Of a stretch of 64,000 bases of DNA, positions 9,778 to 19,770 are shown piece after piece. Source of the DNA: CAVVIH01 sp963748295. Lineage in GTDB: Bacteria; Acidobacteriota; Vicinamibacteria; Vicinamibacterales; 2-12-FULL-66-21. Each line of letters begins with the position of its first letter. The first letter of the stretch is position 1. Made by a program: the position numbers and the translations under genes. A model generated the notes under the pieces. The model was not told where the DNA came from, ran no database searches, and saw nothing but the letters and a program-made list of their open reading frames with translations. Location of the stretch: positions 1 through 64,000 of the forward strand of contig CAVVIH010000003.1 of the NCBI GenBank assembly GCA_963748295.1, written 5' to 3'.

Positions 9778-9804
9778 TTCGTGATCGGTTGAGACGCGCC
9801 CCGC

Positions 9805-10749
9805 TCACGCGCCGGCGTCTTCGCGCCTGACGTCCTGAGGCCGCTTGTCCTCGCGGATGCCGGCGAACTCTGAGTGCCTCAGCAATCCATCCCGCGTCCA
9901 TTCGACGAACGACACCTCGACCACGAGCTTCGGCTTCACCCAGCGCAGGCTCGTCATGTCTTCCGCCGTGATGCCTTCGCCCCAGTGGCCGCTCCTCTCG
10001 ATGGGGAGATTTGCGAACGGGCACGCGGGTGCCAGATGCGGTGAGATCCGGCGCAGGATTTCCGCACGCAGGTGCGGCGTGAGGCCCGCGCGCACCTTGC
10101 TGGCGTAGAGCAGCCTGCGGCCCTCGTAGTAGCCGACGAGAATCGACTCGAAGTCCGCCCCCTTCGGCTTGAAGCCGCCGACGACGAATTCCTGGCGCTG
10201 GTTGAACTTGACCTTCACCCACGACGGGCTTCGTCTCCCCGGCTCGTACCGCGACAGCCTTCGCTTCGCGACGATGCCTTCGAGCTGGAGATTGCGCACG
10301 GCGGTTTCGATTTGCTCCGGCGTTCCCGGCAGCGGTTCCGAGCGGAGCACGTGCGTGCGTTCGACGACGGGGGCCAGTGCGGCACGACGCTCCTCCAGGG
10401 GCATCCGCATCAAATCGCGGCCGTTCAGGTGCAGCAGATCGAAGGCGTAATACACGATGGCCTTCGACGACTGATGATGGAGCGCCTGGAAGGAGGGCCG
10501 TCCGTTCTCGTCGATGGCGACGATTTCGCCGTCGAGGAGTGCGGCGTCGGCATTGAGCTGGCCGATGGCGCGCGCAACCGAAGGGTACTGCGCGGTCGCG
10601 TCCTTCAGGTTCCGCGAGAGCAGCTTGACGCGCGTGCCGTGCTTCCACGCGAGCGTGCGATAGCCATCCCATTTGACTTCATACGTCCAGTCGTCGCCTT
10701 GCGGGAGCTTCGAGGCGGAGGTCGCCAGCATGGGACGCAGTTCGAGCAC
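9805..10749 (-). CDS. ATP-dependent DNA ligase (LigD ligase-domain type)
   Basis: 314 residues. The adenylation domain has the KxDG motif in YEVKWDGYR (catalytic Lys26), followed by LLDGEIVAID, ALHHQSSKAIVYYAFDLLHL, EGIVAKRRLSRYEPG and SWVKVKF, the nucleotidyltransferase motifs of ATP-dependent ligases. The OB-fold follows (VVGGFKPKG through KLVVEVSFVEWTRDGLLRH). It seals nicks or double-strand breaks using ATP and resembles the ligase domain of LigD from non-homologous end joining. No Ku, polymerase or nuclease domain is attached or adjacent, so a role in end joining is inferred only from the family. Confidence 0.93.
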   Translation of the reverse strand: MLELRPMLATSASKLPQGDDWTYEVKWDGYRTLAWKHGTRVKLLSRNLKDATAQYPSVARAIGQLNADAALLDGEIVAIDENGRPSFQALHHQSSKAIVYYAFDLLHLNGRDLMRMPLEERRAALAPVVERTHVLRSEPLPGTPEQIETAVRNLQLEGIVAKRRLSRYEPGRRSPSWVKVKFNQRQEFVVGGFKPKGADFESILVGYYEGRRLLYASKVRAGLTPHLRAEILRRISPHLAPACPFANLPIERSGHWGEGITAEDMTSLRWVKPKLVVEVSFVEWTRDGLLRHSEFAGIREDKRPQDVRREDAGA

Positions 10750-10758
10750 GGAACCAGT

Positions 10759-11469
10759 TTAAGCCTCTGCCGATCCCTTCCCGTTGTGCGAAACGGCATC
10801 GAAGCACTCGCACGCGAACTTGTGCAGGCGTTTCGGATCGCGGATGGTGAGGACGCCCCTGCGGTAGTCGATGATCCCCTTCTCGCGCAGCGTCGAGGCG
10901 GCCTCGCTGACCGCCGAGCGCGCCGCGCCGACCATCTGCGCGACGAATTCGTGCGTGAGCTCGAACCGGTTCGTTTCGGCGCGTTCGGCCGTCAGCAGGA
11001 GCCAGCGCGCCAGCCGCTGCACGGACGTGTGAAACCGGTTGCACAGAGCGGACTGGGCCAGCTGGTGCATCACGCTCTGCGAGTAATCCATCAGAAGCTC
11101 GTGCAGCGCGCTGCAGGAGAGGATGTGCTCACGGATGACGCTCTTTGGCGCGCGATACGCCAGCCCGGGTATCTGAACGACCAGGCCGTAAGGCAAGGGC
11201 TGATTGCCTAGCGCGTCCGCGATGCCCGCCACTCCCTCCCTGCCGATGAGCGCCACTTCAACCGAACTGCCGGCCTTTGTGCTCGCCACGAGTGACACGA
11301 TGCCGGACTCGACGAAGTAGACGGAGTCCGTCATCACGCGTGGAGTGCCGAGCACACTTCCGCGCTGCAGAGGATGCGGCACCAGATCCTTCGCCAGCTC
11401 TTCGAACACACTGCGGTCCGATCGTGCGAGTTCCCGAAGCACATGGTTGCCCGCGCGTTCAGGGACCAT
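10759..11469 (-). CDS. Crp/Fnr-family transcriptional regulator
   Basis: 236 residues with a cyclic-nucleotide-binding-type beta barrel (SVYFVESGIVSLVASTKAGSS) and a C-terminal Crp-type helix-turn-helix (LTHEFVAQMVGAARSAVSEA, then REKGIIDYRRGVLTIRD). The Fnr iron-sulphur cysteine pattern is absent, and the residues that bind cAMP in E. coli Crp are not obvious, so the ligand is unknown. The ATG at 11469 has GGAGGAGGT 4-12 bases upstream and is preferred over an upstream extension. The region upstream to 11599 is AT-rich and is the likely promoter. Confidence 0.85.
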   Translation of the reverse strand: MVPERAGNHVLRELARSDRSVFEELAKDLVPHPLQRGSVLGTPRVMTDSVYFVESGIVSLVASTKAGSSVEVALIGREGVAGIADALGNQPLPYGLVVQIPGLAYRAPKSVIREHILSCSALHELLMDYSQSVMHQLAQSALCNRFHTSVQRLARWLLLTAERAETNRFELTHEFVAQMVGAARSAVSEAASTLREKGIIDYRRGVLTIRDPKRLHKFACECFDAVSHNGKGSAEA

Positions 11470-11640
11470 CAGACCTCCTCCTCGGACCTGTGCAAGAACC
11501 GAAGCATCCCAGCACAGCCGTTGTCGATCTGTCTGTCCACAACTGACGATATTTGTCTTTACTCGACAGTTCGACTTCAAACTACTGATGTGTTGGTTGT
11601 TATAAGAGTCTCGATGCGGACGGGTTGCCGCGCGCGGCGG

Positions 11641-12616
11641 TTAACGCCGCAAGGCGAGATCGACGACCACGGGATAGTGGTCGTGAATGCCTGCCTGGGG
11701 ATCGCGCATGACGTCGATGAGCCTGAGGCGAGCCTGTACCAGCTGCTCGGTACGTCATCGAGGTCGTGTCGAGGACGAACTCGTTGACGCTGGTGACGAC
11801 GCTGTCGCTGTAGAGCACACGGTCGAGAATCCCCGGCGGATAGCGATCGAGGTCGTCCCGCCATGTATAGCGCCGCGATCCCTCGCCGTTGTGGCGCGGC
11901 AGCGCGTCGGTCACCGGCGAGCGATCCCAGTCCAGCCCCTGGCGGCGCACACCGGCCTGTTTGGCCAGCAGCTCGGCGGCCGCCAGCGCATCGACGAACT
12001 GACGGGCGTTGATGGCGTTGAAGTCGCCGAGCATGACGAAGGGCGTGCGTGGCCGCAGCGCAATCTGGCCGCGGCCCTCCTTGGCGTCCCGAACGGTGCT
12101 GACGATCATCTGCGCCTGCTGACGGCGCATCGCGATCTCCTCGACGTCATCGCCCGACTGAAAATGCGCGCAGACGACGTAGAGGCTCGCCGCGGGCATG
12201 TCGATGAGCGCAATCGCGTGGCCGCGCCGGCGGTCGCCGTTCTCGACGCGGCCTTCGGAACGCGCGCTGATCCTGAAACGGGAAACGATGACGGTGTCCT
12301 CCGCGGCGTGCGCATGCCATGACCCGCCGTCAGGAAGCGGCAGGATGCTGTTGACCAGCGCCGCGCTGCGGGCCGCGCCGACGGTGACCTGCTGCAGACA
12401 CAACACGTCGGGTTGCAGCGCCTGGAGGACGCGGGCGAATTGCGCGGGACGGCTGGCCGCCGAGGCATCCACCGCCTCGCCGTCCGCTGGAAACACTGAA
12501 TCGCGGTAGATGTTCCACGTCATGACGCGGATCGCACCCGCCTGCGGCTTCTGCAGGAACCCGGGAGCCGGTTGGGCTCCCAGCACCGCCGTCAGCGCCA
12601 CGACTGCCACATTCAT
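11641..12616 (-). CDS. Exported endonuclease/exonuclease/phosphatase-family protein (one frameshift)
   Basis: About 325 residues when bridged. A short hydrophobic N-terminus (MNVAVVALTAVLGAQP) suggests export. Family motifs run in order: VMTWNIYRD, LQALQPDVLCLQQV, VVCAHFQSG, FVMLGDFNAINA, and DRVLYSD. The frame breaks near 11749. Without correction the tail is Arg-rich nonsense; dropping one base gives TYEQLVQARLRLIDVMRDPQ, then AGIHDHYPVVVDLALRR and a stop at 11641, which restores the catalytic DHYP histidine. The protein probably cleaves a phosphodiester or phosphoester in the envelope; the substrate is unknown. It is divergent from the BamA-like gene. Confidence 0.83.
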
Positions 12617-12714
12617 CGACGGGCGAGCTTATTTCGAAAAGTACCCGCCACGCCAGAGTTAGAATGACAGGCGCGGGAAATTTCCTCTCATCCCGCATTG
12701 GAGGGTGGTCACAC

Positions 12715-13968
12715 GTGCGCGGTCGCAGACTGTTGAAACTCCTCACCATTGCTGCCTTCGTTGCGGTGTCGGCCACGGCCGCGGCTGCCCAGGCGCCGCC
12801 GGATACCACCGCCGAGGCGACGCCCCAGGCCGGATCGCAGCCGCCGACGCGGCAGGCGGCGATCGAACAGGAGCAGGCCGCGAAGGCGCAGGTGCTGCAT
12901 CCCTACGAGTCCAACCAGGCCGAGCGGCTCTTCCACCGGCTCGACACCGTGCTGACCGGGGGCAGGCCGCGATGGCATCCGTTCTTCGACAACGCGTATT
13001 CGGGCGGAGGCTTCACGCTCGGCATCGGCCACGTCACATACCTGAGTGCCTATAACTACCTCGATGCGCGTGCCAGCTATACGTTCTCCGGCTACAAGCG
13101 CGCTGAAGTGGAGTTCGTCGCGCCGCGAATGTTCAATCGACGCGGCGCCCTGACCGTGCTCGGCGGCTGGCGCGAAGCGACGCAGGTCGGGTTCTACGGC
13201 TTCGGCACGAATTCGTCGAAGGACGATCGGACCAACTACCTCTTTCAGCAGCCCTATCTCTCCGGGCTGCTGACGGTGTTTCCGACGCGCCGGAACCTGA
13301 TGCTGCGGGGCGGCGTCGAGTTCTCCCAGTGGTCGCAGCAACCGGGCGAGGGAAGTTTCCCGTCGGTTGAAACCAGGTACACGCCAGAAACGCTGCCGGG
13401 CCTCGGCGCAGAGGTCGACTACCTGCACACCGAGGGGACCGTTGGCTTCGACTGGCGCACATCGCCGGGCTACTCGCGGCGCGGCGGCTTCTACGGCGTG
13501 ACGGTGCACGATTACGCCGATCGCGATGACCAGTTCGGCTTCAACATCGTCGAGTACGAGGCCATCCAGCACATCCCGATCCTGCGCGAAAGCTGGGTGC
13601 TGTCGCTCCGCGGGCGGGTCCAGAGCGCCACCGAGAAGGACGGCCAGCAGACGCCGTTCTTCATGCTGCCGGCGCTTGGCGGCGGTTCGACGCTGCGCGG
13701 GTACTCGAGCTGGCGGTTCCGCGATCAGAACAGCCTGTTGCTCCAGGCGGAATGGCGCGTCATGGTGAATCGCTATCTCGACCTGGCATTCTTCTACGAT
13801 GCCGGCAAGGTCACGGCGAGCAAGTCGGATCTCGATCTCGACGGGCTCAAGGACGACTTCGGCCTCGGCATCCGCTTCCACGGGCCGTTCGCCACGCCGC
13901 TGCGTGTCGAGCTCGCGAAGAGCCGGGAGGGCCTGTCTTTCATCTTCTCTTCCTCGTCCGCTTTCTAG
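12715..13968 (+). CDS. BamA/TamA-like outer-membrane beta-barrel protein (surface antigen D15 family)
   Basis: 417 residues. The start is the GTG at 12715, with GGAGGG 9 bases upstream, giving a signal peptide (RGRRLLKLLTIAAFVAVSAT, cut after AAAA). A Gln/Ala-rich linker precedes a barrel of alternating aromatic strands that ends SREGLSFIFSSSSAF, with a C-terminal Phe as expected for Bam-inserted barrels. LGGGSTLRGYSSWRFRDQN matches the conserved RGY motif of the Omp85 barrel. No POTRA domains are present, so this is a short D15-only protein. The next gene begins 10 bp downstream and probably works with it. Confidence 0.85.
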   Translation: MRGRRLLKLLTIAAFVAVSATAAAAQAPPDTTAEATPQAGSQPPTRQAAIEQEQAAKAQVLHPYESNQAERLFHRLDTVLTGGRPRWHPFFDNAYSGGGFTLGIGHVTYLSAYNYLDARASYTFSGYKRAEVEFVAPRMFNRRGALTVLGGWREATQVGFYGFGTNSSKDDRTNYLFQQPYLSGLLTVFPTRRNLMLRGGVEFSQWSQQPGEGSFPSVETRYTPETLPGLGAEVDYLHTEGTVGFDWRTSPGYSRRGGFYGVTVHDYADRDDQFGFNIVEYEAIQHIPILRESWVLSLRGRVQSATEKDGQQTPFFMLPALGGGSTLRGYSSWRFRDQNSLLLQAEWRVMVNRYLDLAFFYDAGKVTASKSDLDLDGLKDDFGLGIRFHGPFATPLRVELAKSREGLSFIFSSSSAF

Positions 13969-13978
13969 GTCGATAGAT

Positions 13979-15685
13979 ATGACGTCATCAATTTTTTCAA
14001 CGCGGGCCCGCCGCGCCGCTCTTGTGGCTTTGTCCGCCGGCGCCATCGGTCTCTTCAGCGCCGGCGCGACCATGCAGGGCCCGCGCTTCTATCCCGACGA
14101 CCCGATCGCCCGCGAGCCGGAATCGCAGGACGCCTCGAAGGCAGCGCCGTTCGAGCAGTCGGAGATGTACGAGCTGTTGTACAACCTGTTCGTCACCTCG
14201 AAATATCAGCCGACCGGCCTGCGCGCGAAGAACATCAACACGATCGACGAGGTGCCGGACTCGAGCTGGTTCACCAACCGCGTCGGCGCGAGGCCGGTGA
14301 CGATCGAGGAGCTGGTGCGCGGCGCGAACGTCGGCACGCCGCCCGATCCCTCGAAGTGGGTCCTGATCCGGGAGAAGACGTCAGGCGCGCATCCCGGGTT
14401 CACGGCTACGGACGCGAAGGGGGAGACCTGGTTCCTCGAGTTCGATCCGCCGCACGCGCCCGAAGGCGCCACCGCCGCCGTCGCGATCGCGACGAAGATC
14501 TTCTGGGCGCTTGGCTACAACCAGGTAGAGTCGTTCCTGACGACCTTCGATCCGAAAAAGGCGTCGATCCACCCGGAGGCGACGGTTCGCCGTCCGAACG
14601 GCAAGAGAACAGCGTTCTCGCAAGACGACGTCAACGTCATTCTCGAAAACGTCCATCGGAGTGCCGATGGCACCTACCGCGTCATCGCTGGCCGGCTGCT
14701 GTCAGGAAAGATTCTCGGCGGTTACCAGTACGTGGGCACGCGCCCCGACGATCCCAACGATCTCGTACCGCACCAGCACCGGCGCGAGCTGCGTGCGCTG
14801 CGCGTGTTCGGCGCGTGGACCAACCTCACCGACATCAAGGCCAAGAACTCGATCGACACCCTGGCCACGGAGAACGGGAAGACCATCGTCAAGCACTACC
14901 TGCAGGACGTCGGCTCGACGTTCGGCATGTGCAACGACAAGCACGAGTGGGATCTGAGCTACGAGTACTTCTACGAGGGCGGGCCGTCAAGGAAGCGGTT
15001 CTTCACGCTCGGCTTCGGCCTGAGCCCGTGGCAGACGGTCGACTACGTCGAGTACCCGTCGGTCGGCAAGTTCGAAGGCAAGGTATTCGATCCGCGGGCG
15101 TGGCGGCCGCAGACGCCGACAACGGCGTACATGGAGCTGCGCGACGACGACGCGTTCTGGGCGGCGAGGCGGATCGCCGCGTTCACCGACGAGATGATCA
15201 GGGCGGCGGTGCACACGGGCCAGTTCAGCGATCCCGAGGCCGAGAAGCATCTGGCCGATGTGCTGATCGAGCGGCGCGAGAAGGTCAAGAGCGTTTACCT
15301 GACCGCGGTGAATCCGATCGTGAACCCGCGCCTCGAGTCCGGCGGACTGACCGTCGAGAACGCCGCGGTCGCGGGCGGCGTCGCCCAGGCGCCCGCCGCA
15401 TACCGCGCGGCGTGGATGACCTTCGACAACAACACGGCCGCGATTAAACCGCTGTCGGAGACGAAAAGCACCACCACGACGATTCCCGCGCCCGACGGCC
15501 TCCCGTCGAGCGGCTTCGTCGCGGTGGACATCGCCGCGGACAGCGATGCGTTCCCGGCATGGAAGCAGCCCGTCCGCGCGTTCTTCCGCAGGGATGGCGG
15601 TTCCTGGAAGCTGGTTGGCCTCGAACGGCTGCCCGACCAGAAGATGGATGCGACAATAGAGGGGAAACAGAAGGGGACGCGCTAG
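13979..15685 (+). CDS. Large exported protein of unknown function (568 aa)
   Basis: Begins MTSSIFSTRARRAALVALSA and has an N-terminal hydrophobic segment consistent with a signal peptide. The mature part is soluble, with conserved-looking blocks DEVPDSSWFTNRVG, LEFDPPHAPEGATAAVAIAT, RALRVFGAWTNLTDIKAKNS and KHYLQDVGSTFGMCNDKHEW. The middle region (GKRTAFSQDDV through LKHYLQD) faintly resembles a kinase-like fold with GRLLSGKILGGYQY, but I would not assign activity. It follows the outer-membrane barrel gene by 10 bp and precedes the binding-protein gene by 12 bp, so it is probably in an operon with both. Confidence 0.75.
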   Translation: MTSSIFSTRARRAALVALSAGAIGLFSAGATMQGPRFYPDDPIAREPESQDASKAAPFEQSEMYELLYNLFVTSKYQPTGLRAKNINTIDEVPDSSWFTNRVGARPVTIEELVRGANVGTPPDPSKWVLIREKTSGAHPGFTATDAKGETWFLEFDPPHAPEGATAAVAIATKIFWALGYNQVESFLTTFDPKKASIHPEATVRRPNGKRTAFSQDDVNVILENVHRSADGTYRVIAGRLLSGKILGGYQYVGTRPDDPNDLVPHQHRRELRALRVFGAWTNLTDIKAKNSIDTLATENGKTIVKHYLQDVGSTFGMCNDKHEWDLSYEYFYEGGPSRKRFFTLGFGLSPWQTVDYVEYPSVGKFEGKVFDPRAWRPQTPTTAYMELRDDDAFWAARRIAAFTDEMIRAAVHTGQFSDPEAEKHLADVLIERREKVKSVYLTAVNPIVNPRLESGGLTVENAAVAGGVAQAPAAYRAAWMTFDNNTAAIKPLSETKSTTTTIPAPDGLPSSGFVAVDIAADSDAFPAWKQPVRAFFRRDGGSWKLVGLERLPDQKMDATIEGKQKGTR

Positions 15686-15697
15686 CGGGAATCGGTC

Positions 15698-16693
15698 ATG
15701 CGTTTCACCAGGGCCCTTGTAGTTTCGATCGCAGCCCTCTCCCTCGCGGCATCCGCCCAGACCACCGAGCTGCGGCTCGTATCCACGGCATGGACGCCGT
15801 TCACCAACCAGACGGGACAACCTCGTTTCGCCCTCGACCTGGTGGAAGCCGCGCTCGGCCGCATCGGCGTCAAGAGCACGACGGCGATTGTCGAAGCGGC
15901 GCAGTTCACGCCGTCACTGCTCAGCGGCAAGTTCGACGGCAGCGCGGCCGCGTGGAAGGATGCCGACCGCGAGCGCGTGCTGCTCTTTTCGCAGCCCTAT
16001 CTGGAGAACCGGCTGATTCTCGTCGCGCGCCGCGGCGGTGACGTCTCGGCGGCGAAGCTCGCCGACCTCGCCGGCAAACGGATCGCGATCGTGGAAGGGT
16101 ATTCGTACGGCGACGCGATCGATCAGTCCGGCCCGACCTTCGTGCGATCGCGCACCGACGAAGACAGCGTCAGGCTGCTGCTCGACGGCAAGGTGGACTA
16201 CACGTTGATCGACGACCTCGTCGTGCAGTACATCGTCAACAACTATCCCGAGGAGGCGCCCGCCAGGCTGCAGATCGGCACGACGCCGCTCATCACGCGG
16301 CCGCTCCACCTCGCGGTCAGGCGTTCGCGGCCGGATGCGGAGTCGATCGTGAGCCGCTTCAACGCGCAGCTGCGCGGCCTGATCACCGATCGCACCTATC
16401 ACCGCCTCCTGCACGTGGACTGGATCCAGGCGGACGTCGACGGCGATGGGATTCCCGAATACGTGCCGCAGAGCGACCTGATGGGCAAGGCCGAGCCGAA
16501 GCGGGCATACAACCTGTTCTTCACCGACCCATCGACGACGCCGCAGCCACAGCCAATCGTGAAGGGCCGCTTCCTCATCGGCGGCAGCATCTACGACGGC
16601 TGGACGACGGTGCCGGACCGCTACAAGGTGGAGGATCCGAAGCGGCCGGATCCCAACAAGGCCACGCTCGGCGTCTTCCGGTTCGTGTGGTGA
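15698..16693 (+). CDS. Periplasmic solute-binding protein, family 3 (amino-acid type)
   Basis: 331 residues with a cleavable signal peptide (MRFTRALVVSIAALSLAAS-AQ). Family-3 motifs: TAWTPFTNQTGQPRFALDLV, GKFDGSAAAWKDADRERVLL, FSQPYLENRLILVAR, LAGKRIAIVEGYSYGDAI, and LLDGKVDYTLIDDLVVQYIV. The C-terminal 80 residues (from DVDGDGIPEYVP) extend beyond the usual 250-residue fold and contain a DxDGDG stretch like a calcium-binding loop. No ABC permease or ATPase is adjacent, so it may serve as a sensor or as an enzyme-like periplasmic protein rather than as a transporter subunit. Confidence 0.83.
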   Translation: MRFTRALVVSIAALSLAASAQTTELRLVSTAWTPFTNQTGQPRFALDLVEAALGRIGVKSTTAIVEAAQFTPSLLSGKFDGSAAAWKDADRERVLLFSQPYLENRLILVARRGGDVSAAKLADLAGKRIAIVEGYSYGDAIDQSGPTFVRSRTDEDSVRLLLDGKVDYTLIDDLVVQYIVNNYPEEAPARLQIGTTPLITRPLHLAVRRSRPDAESIVSRFNAQLRGLITDRTYHRLLHVDWIQADVDGDGIPEYVPQSDLMGKAEPKRAYNLFFTDPSTTPQPQPIVKGRFLIGGSIYDGWTTVPDRYKVEDPKRPDPNKATLGVFRFVW

Positions 16694-16697
16694 TCCG

Positions 16698-19341
16698 CTA
16701 ATCCGCGCGCAGGACTTTCAGCGGATCGATCCGTGAGGCGCGGTATGCCGGCGCGAGGCTCGCCATCAGCGCCACCAGCGCGAGCGTCGCTCCCACCGCG
16801 CCGAGCGTCAGCGGATCGGACGCGCTGACGCCGAACACGAGTCCCTCGAGCACTCTCGCCGCCGCGAGCGCGCCGATCGTGCCCGCCGCGATGCCGAGGA
16901 GCGCTGGCGTCATCCCCTCGACGATCACCAGCCGCAGCACGTCGCCGGTCTGCGCGCCCAGCGCGGTCCTGATGCCAATCTCGCGCGAGCGTCCGCGAAC
17001 GATGTACGACAGCACGCTGTAGATGCCGACCGACGCGAGCACCAGCGCGACCACCGCAAACAGTCCGAGCAGCAGCGCGCTGAACCGCTGCGATGTGAGC
17101 CGCTCGTCGCGCACCTGCACCATCGTCCGGATGTTCTCGACCGGCTGCTCCGGATCCATCGCGCGAATCACGCCGGCGGCGGCCTGGGCGATCGTCGCGG
17201 GCGGCACCGCCGTCCTGAGCACGAATGTCGCGTAGTTCCAGTCCCGTTCGCGCGTGTAGTAATACACGGTCGGCGCGGGCGCTTCCGCCAGTTCCCCCTG
17301 CTTCACGTCGGCGACGATGCCGACCACATGGCGGAGCTCGGTCCTCGACATCAACGGCAGCGTGATGTTGCGCCCGATCGGATCGTCGTCGCCCCACAAC
17401 AGCGTCGCGGCCTCGCGGCTGACGAGCAGGACTTCGACGTCGCTGTCGGCGACGTCGCGGCCGCGCAGCAGCGCTATCCGCATGGCCCGGATATAGCCTG
17501 GCGTCACCTGGCGCACCTGCACCGTCGGCTGATCGCGAGGCAGCAGCTCGGGCCGGCCTTCCAGCACGATCGGCTGCACCGAGCCGCCTTCGAATGGCAG
17601 GTCGTCGATCGTCGCGGCCGACTCGACACCCGGCAGCGCGCGCATCCGCGCCAGCGCGGAGTCGAAGAAGGCGGTGCGCTGCGAGGCCTCCGGATATCTC
17701 GTCGACGGCAGCGCCACCTGCATCGTCAAGACGTTGTCGAGATTGAACCCCGGGTCGGCGTTCCGGAGCGCCAGCAGCGTCTGGACCATGACGCCGGCGC
17801 CCATCAGCAGCACGACCGACAGCGCGACCTCGCAGACGACGAGCAGCCGGCGCGTGCCGACGCCGACCGCGCTGTCGCCGCGTCCGCCTTCCTTCAGCGC
17901 GTCGTTGAGATCGCAACGGCCGGCGCGCAGCGCGGGAAGCGTGCCGGCGAGGATGCCGGTCAGTATCGACGCGCCGGCGACGAACAGCAGCACGCGCGCG
18001 TCGATCGAGATCTCGTCCGCCCTGGGCACCTGATTCGCGAGCAGGGTCGACGCCGAGGAGAGCGCGGCATTCGCGAGCAGCAGGCCGAGCGCGCCGCCCG
18101 CCGCGGCGAGCGCGACCGCCTCGATCAACAGCTGCTGAAACACCCGGCCGCGTCCCGCGCCCAGCGCCGAGCGGATCGCGATCTCTTTGCGGCGCGTGAG
18201 CGCGCGCGTGAAGAGGAGATTGCCGACGTTTGCGCATGCGATCAGCAGCACGAGCGCGACAGCGCCGAGCAGGATGATGAGCGGCATGCGGATGTCGCCG
18301 ACGATCACCTCCTGCAGCGGGATGACGATCGCGCCCCATCCGGCATTGGCCTCCGGGTATTCGCGCTCGAGGCGTGCCGAGATGACGTCGAGCTCCGACT
18401 GCGCGCGCGACAGGTCCGCGCCTGGTTTCAGCCGTGCGATCGCCTGCAGGTTGTGATTCTCGCGGACGGCGCGTGCTTCATCCGACAGCGCCATCGGCAC
18501 CCAGATGTCGCGCGCCATCACACTCCAGGCCGGCAACGACACTGTAGACGGCATGACGCCGACCACCGTGTACGCCTCGCCGTCCAGCTTGATCGTGCGT
18601 CCGATCACATTCGGCGCGCCGCCGAACTCGCTCTTCCAGAAGCCGTCGCTCAGGATCGCGACGTGGCGCCCAGCCGGCGTGTCTTCGTCGGCCCGGAACA
18701 CCCGTCCGAGGGACGGCCGGGCGCGGACCGCCTCGAAGAAGCCGGCGCCGACCGCGCCGGCGACGAGCGCCCGCGCGTTGCCCGTCCCGGTCAGCGCGAA
18801 CTGCCTGACCCGATACAGTGCCATCGCCTCGAACGATTGCGAGTCGCGCTGCCAGTCGTAGAAGTTCGCGGGCGACAGCGAGAACGTCCGCATCCCGGGG
18901 AAAGTGCTCTGCGGCGGCGTGTGGAACAGCCGCACCAGGTTCTCCGGCTCCTCGTACGGTACCGGACGGAGCAGCACGGCGTTGACGATGCTGAAGATTG
19001 CGGTGTTGGCGCCGATTCCCAGCGCGAGAACGCCGATGACGGCCGCGGCGAACGACGGCGTCCGCGCCATCACTCGCAGCGCATAACGAAAATCGGCAAA
19101 CACGGTACGCATCCTGGAGTCTCCGGAGGTTCTGAACAATTGCGGAGCGCGGCGGACCGGCGGCGGCAGGATCAGACAGCGAATCGTCTGCCACCAGAAC
19201 CAGGCGTGCGCAGCGACAGCCGATGCGGGCGGCGCGAGAGGCGAACTCTTCCGCGAGATCGCCGATGACGAAGTCCAGCCAGTCGGCCGGCAGCCGCATC
19301 GTCAACAGCCTGACGGCGAGCCGGGGAGGCCGGCGAATCAC
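16698..19341 (-). CDS. ADOP-type duplicated ABC permease (one frameshift)
   Basis: About 880 residues when bridged. The GTG at 19341 overlaps the PadR stop as GTGA and begins the usual prefix domain (RLLTMRLPADWLDFVIGDLA, EEFASRAAR). The frame breaks near 19224; dropping one base gives SAVAAHAWFWWQTIRCLILP, the typical end of this prefix, then MRTVFADFRYALRVMARTPS. The core has two MacB-like periplasmic domains and two FtsX blocks (RALTRRKEIAIRSALGAGRG, VRGRSREIGIRTALGAQTG). Without the bridge, the core alone would start at 19139 or 19109 and lack its prefix. Inner-membrane location; substrate unknown. It is convergent with the solute-binding gene, ending 4 bp away. Confidence 0.87.
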
Positions 19342-19679
19342 TTCGTCTCCAGGCGCTTCTGAAGGCCGTCCGTCATTGCGGTGAACGCGTGGTAGGCGTG
19401 GCGCAGTGCCGAAACCCCGGCCGGCCGCAGTGCATAGAACTTCTTCCTGCGGCCGCCGCGCTCAGCGGTGGGCTCCCCGACCCACGACTTGAGGAACCCC
19501 TTGCTCTCGAGCCGGTCGAGCGTGGTGTAGACGGCGTTGATCGAGACGTCGCGTCCCGAGCGCTCGTGAATCTCGCGCCGTATCGCCGCGCCGTACGCGC
19601 CATCGTCGAGCCGCAGCACCCCCAAAAGGACGAGCTGTTCGAAATCGCCGAGCGCGGACACCTTGCGTTTGAACCACAT
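19338..19679 (-). CDS. PadR-family transcriptional repressor
   Basis: 113 residues from the ATG at 19679 (MWFKRKVSALGDFEQLVLL). The PadR winged helix is complete: DGAYGAAIRREIHERSGR, then VSINAVYTTLDRLESKGFLKS and PTAERGGRRKKFYALRPAG. There is no ribosome-binding site, and the AT-rich sequence GTAACATATC lies directly upstream, so the transcript may be leaderless and the element may be its operator. It overlaps the permease gene by 4 bp and probably represses it. It is a paralogue of the repressor at 7076-7411. Confidence 0.9.
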   Translation of the reverse strand: MWFKRKVSALGDFEQLVLLGVLRLDDGAYGAAIRREIHERSGRDVSINAVYTTLDRLESKGFLKSWVGEPTAERGGRRKKFYALRPAGVSALRHAYHAFTAMTDGLQKRLETK

Positions 19680-19770
19680 TGTGGGAGATATGTTACCAGA
19701 CGTTAGACGGCGCGAAGGGCACAACGGTTCGAAGAGGTCAGGGATCGGCGCGAGCGTTTCTACGATCCGG

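Noticed and set aside
17328..19268. A 646-residue plus-strand reading opposite the second permease
   Set aside because: It is a shadow caused by high GC; residue use is dominated by Arg, Asp and Gln with no membrane or domain signal.
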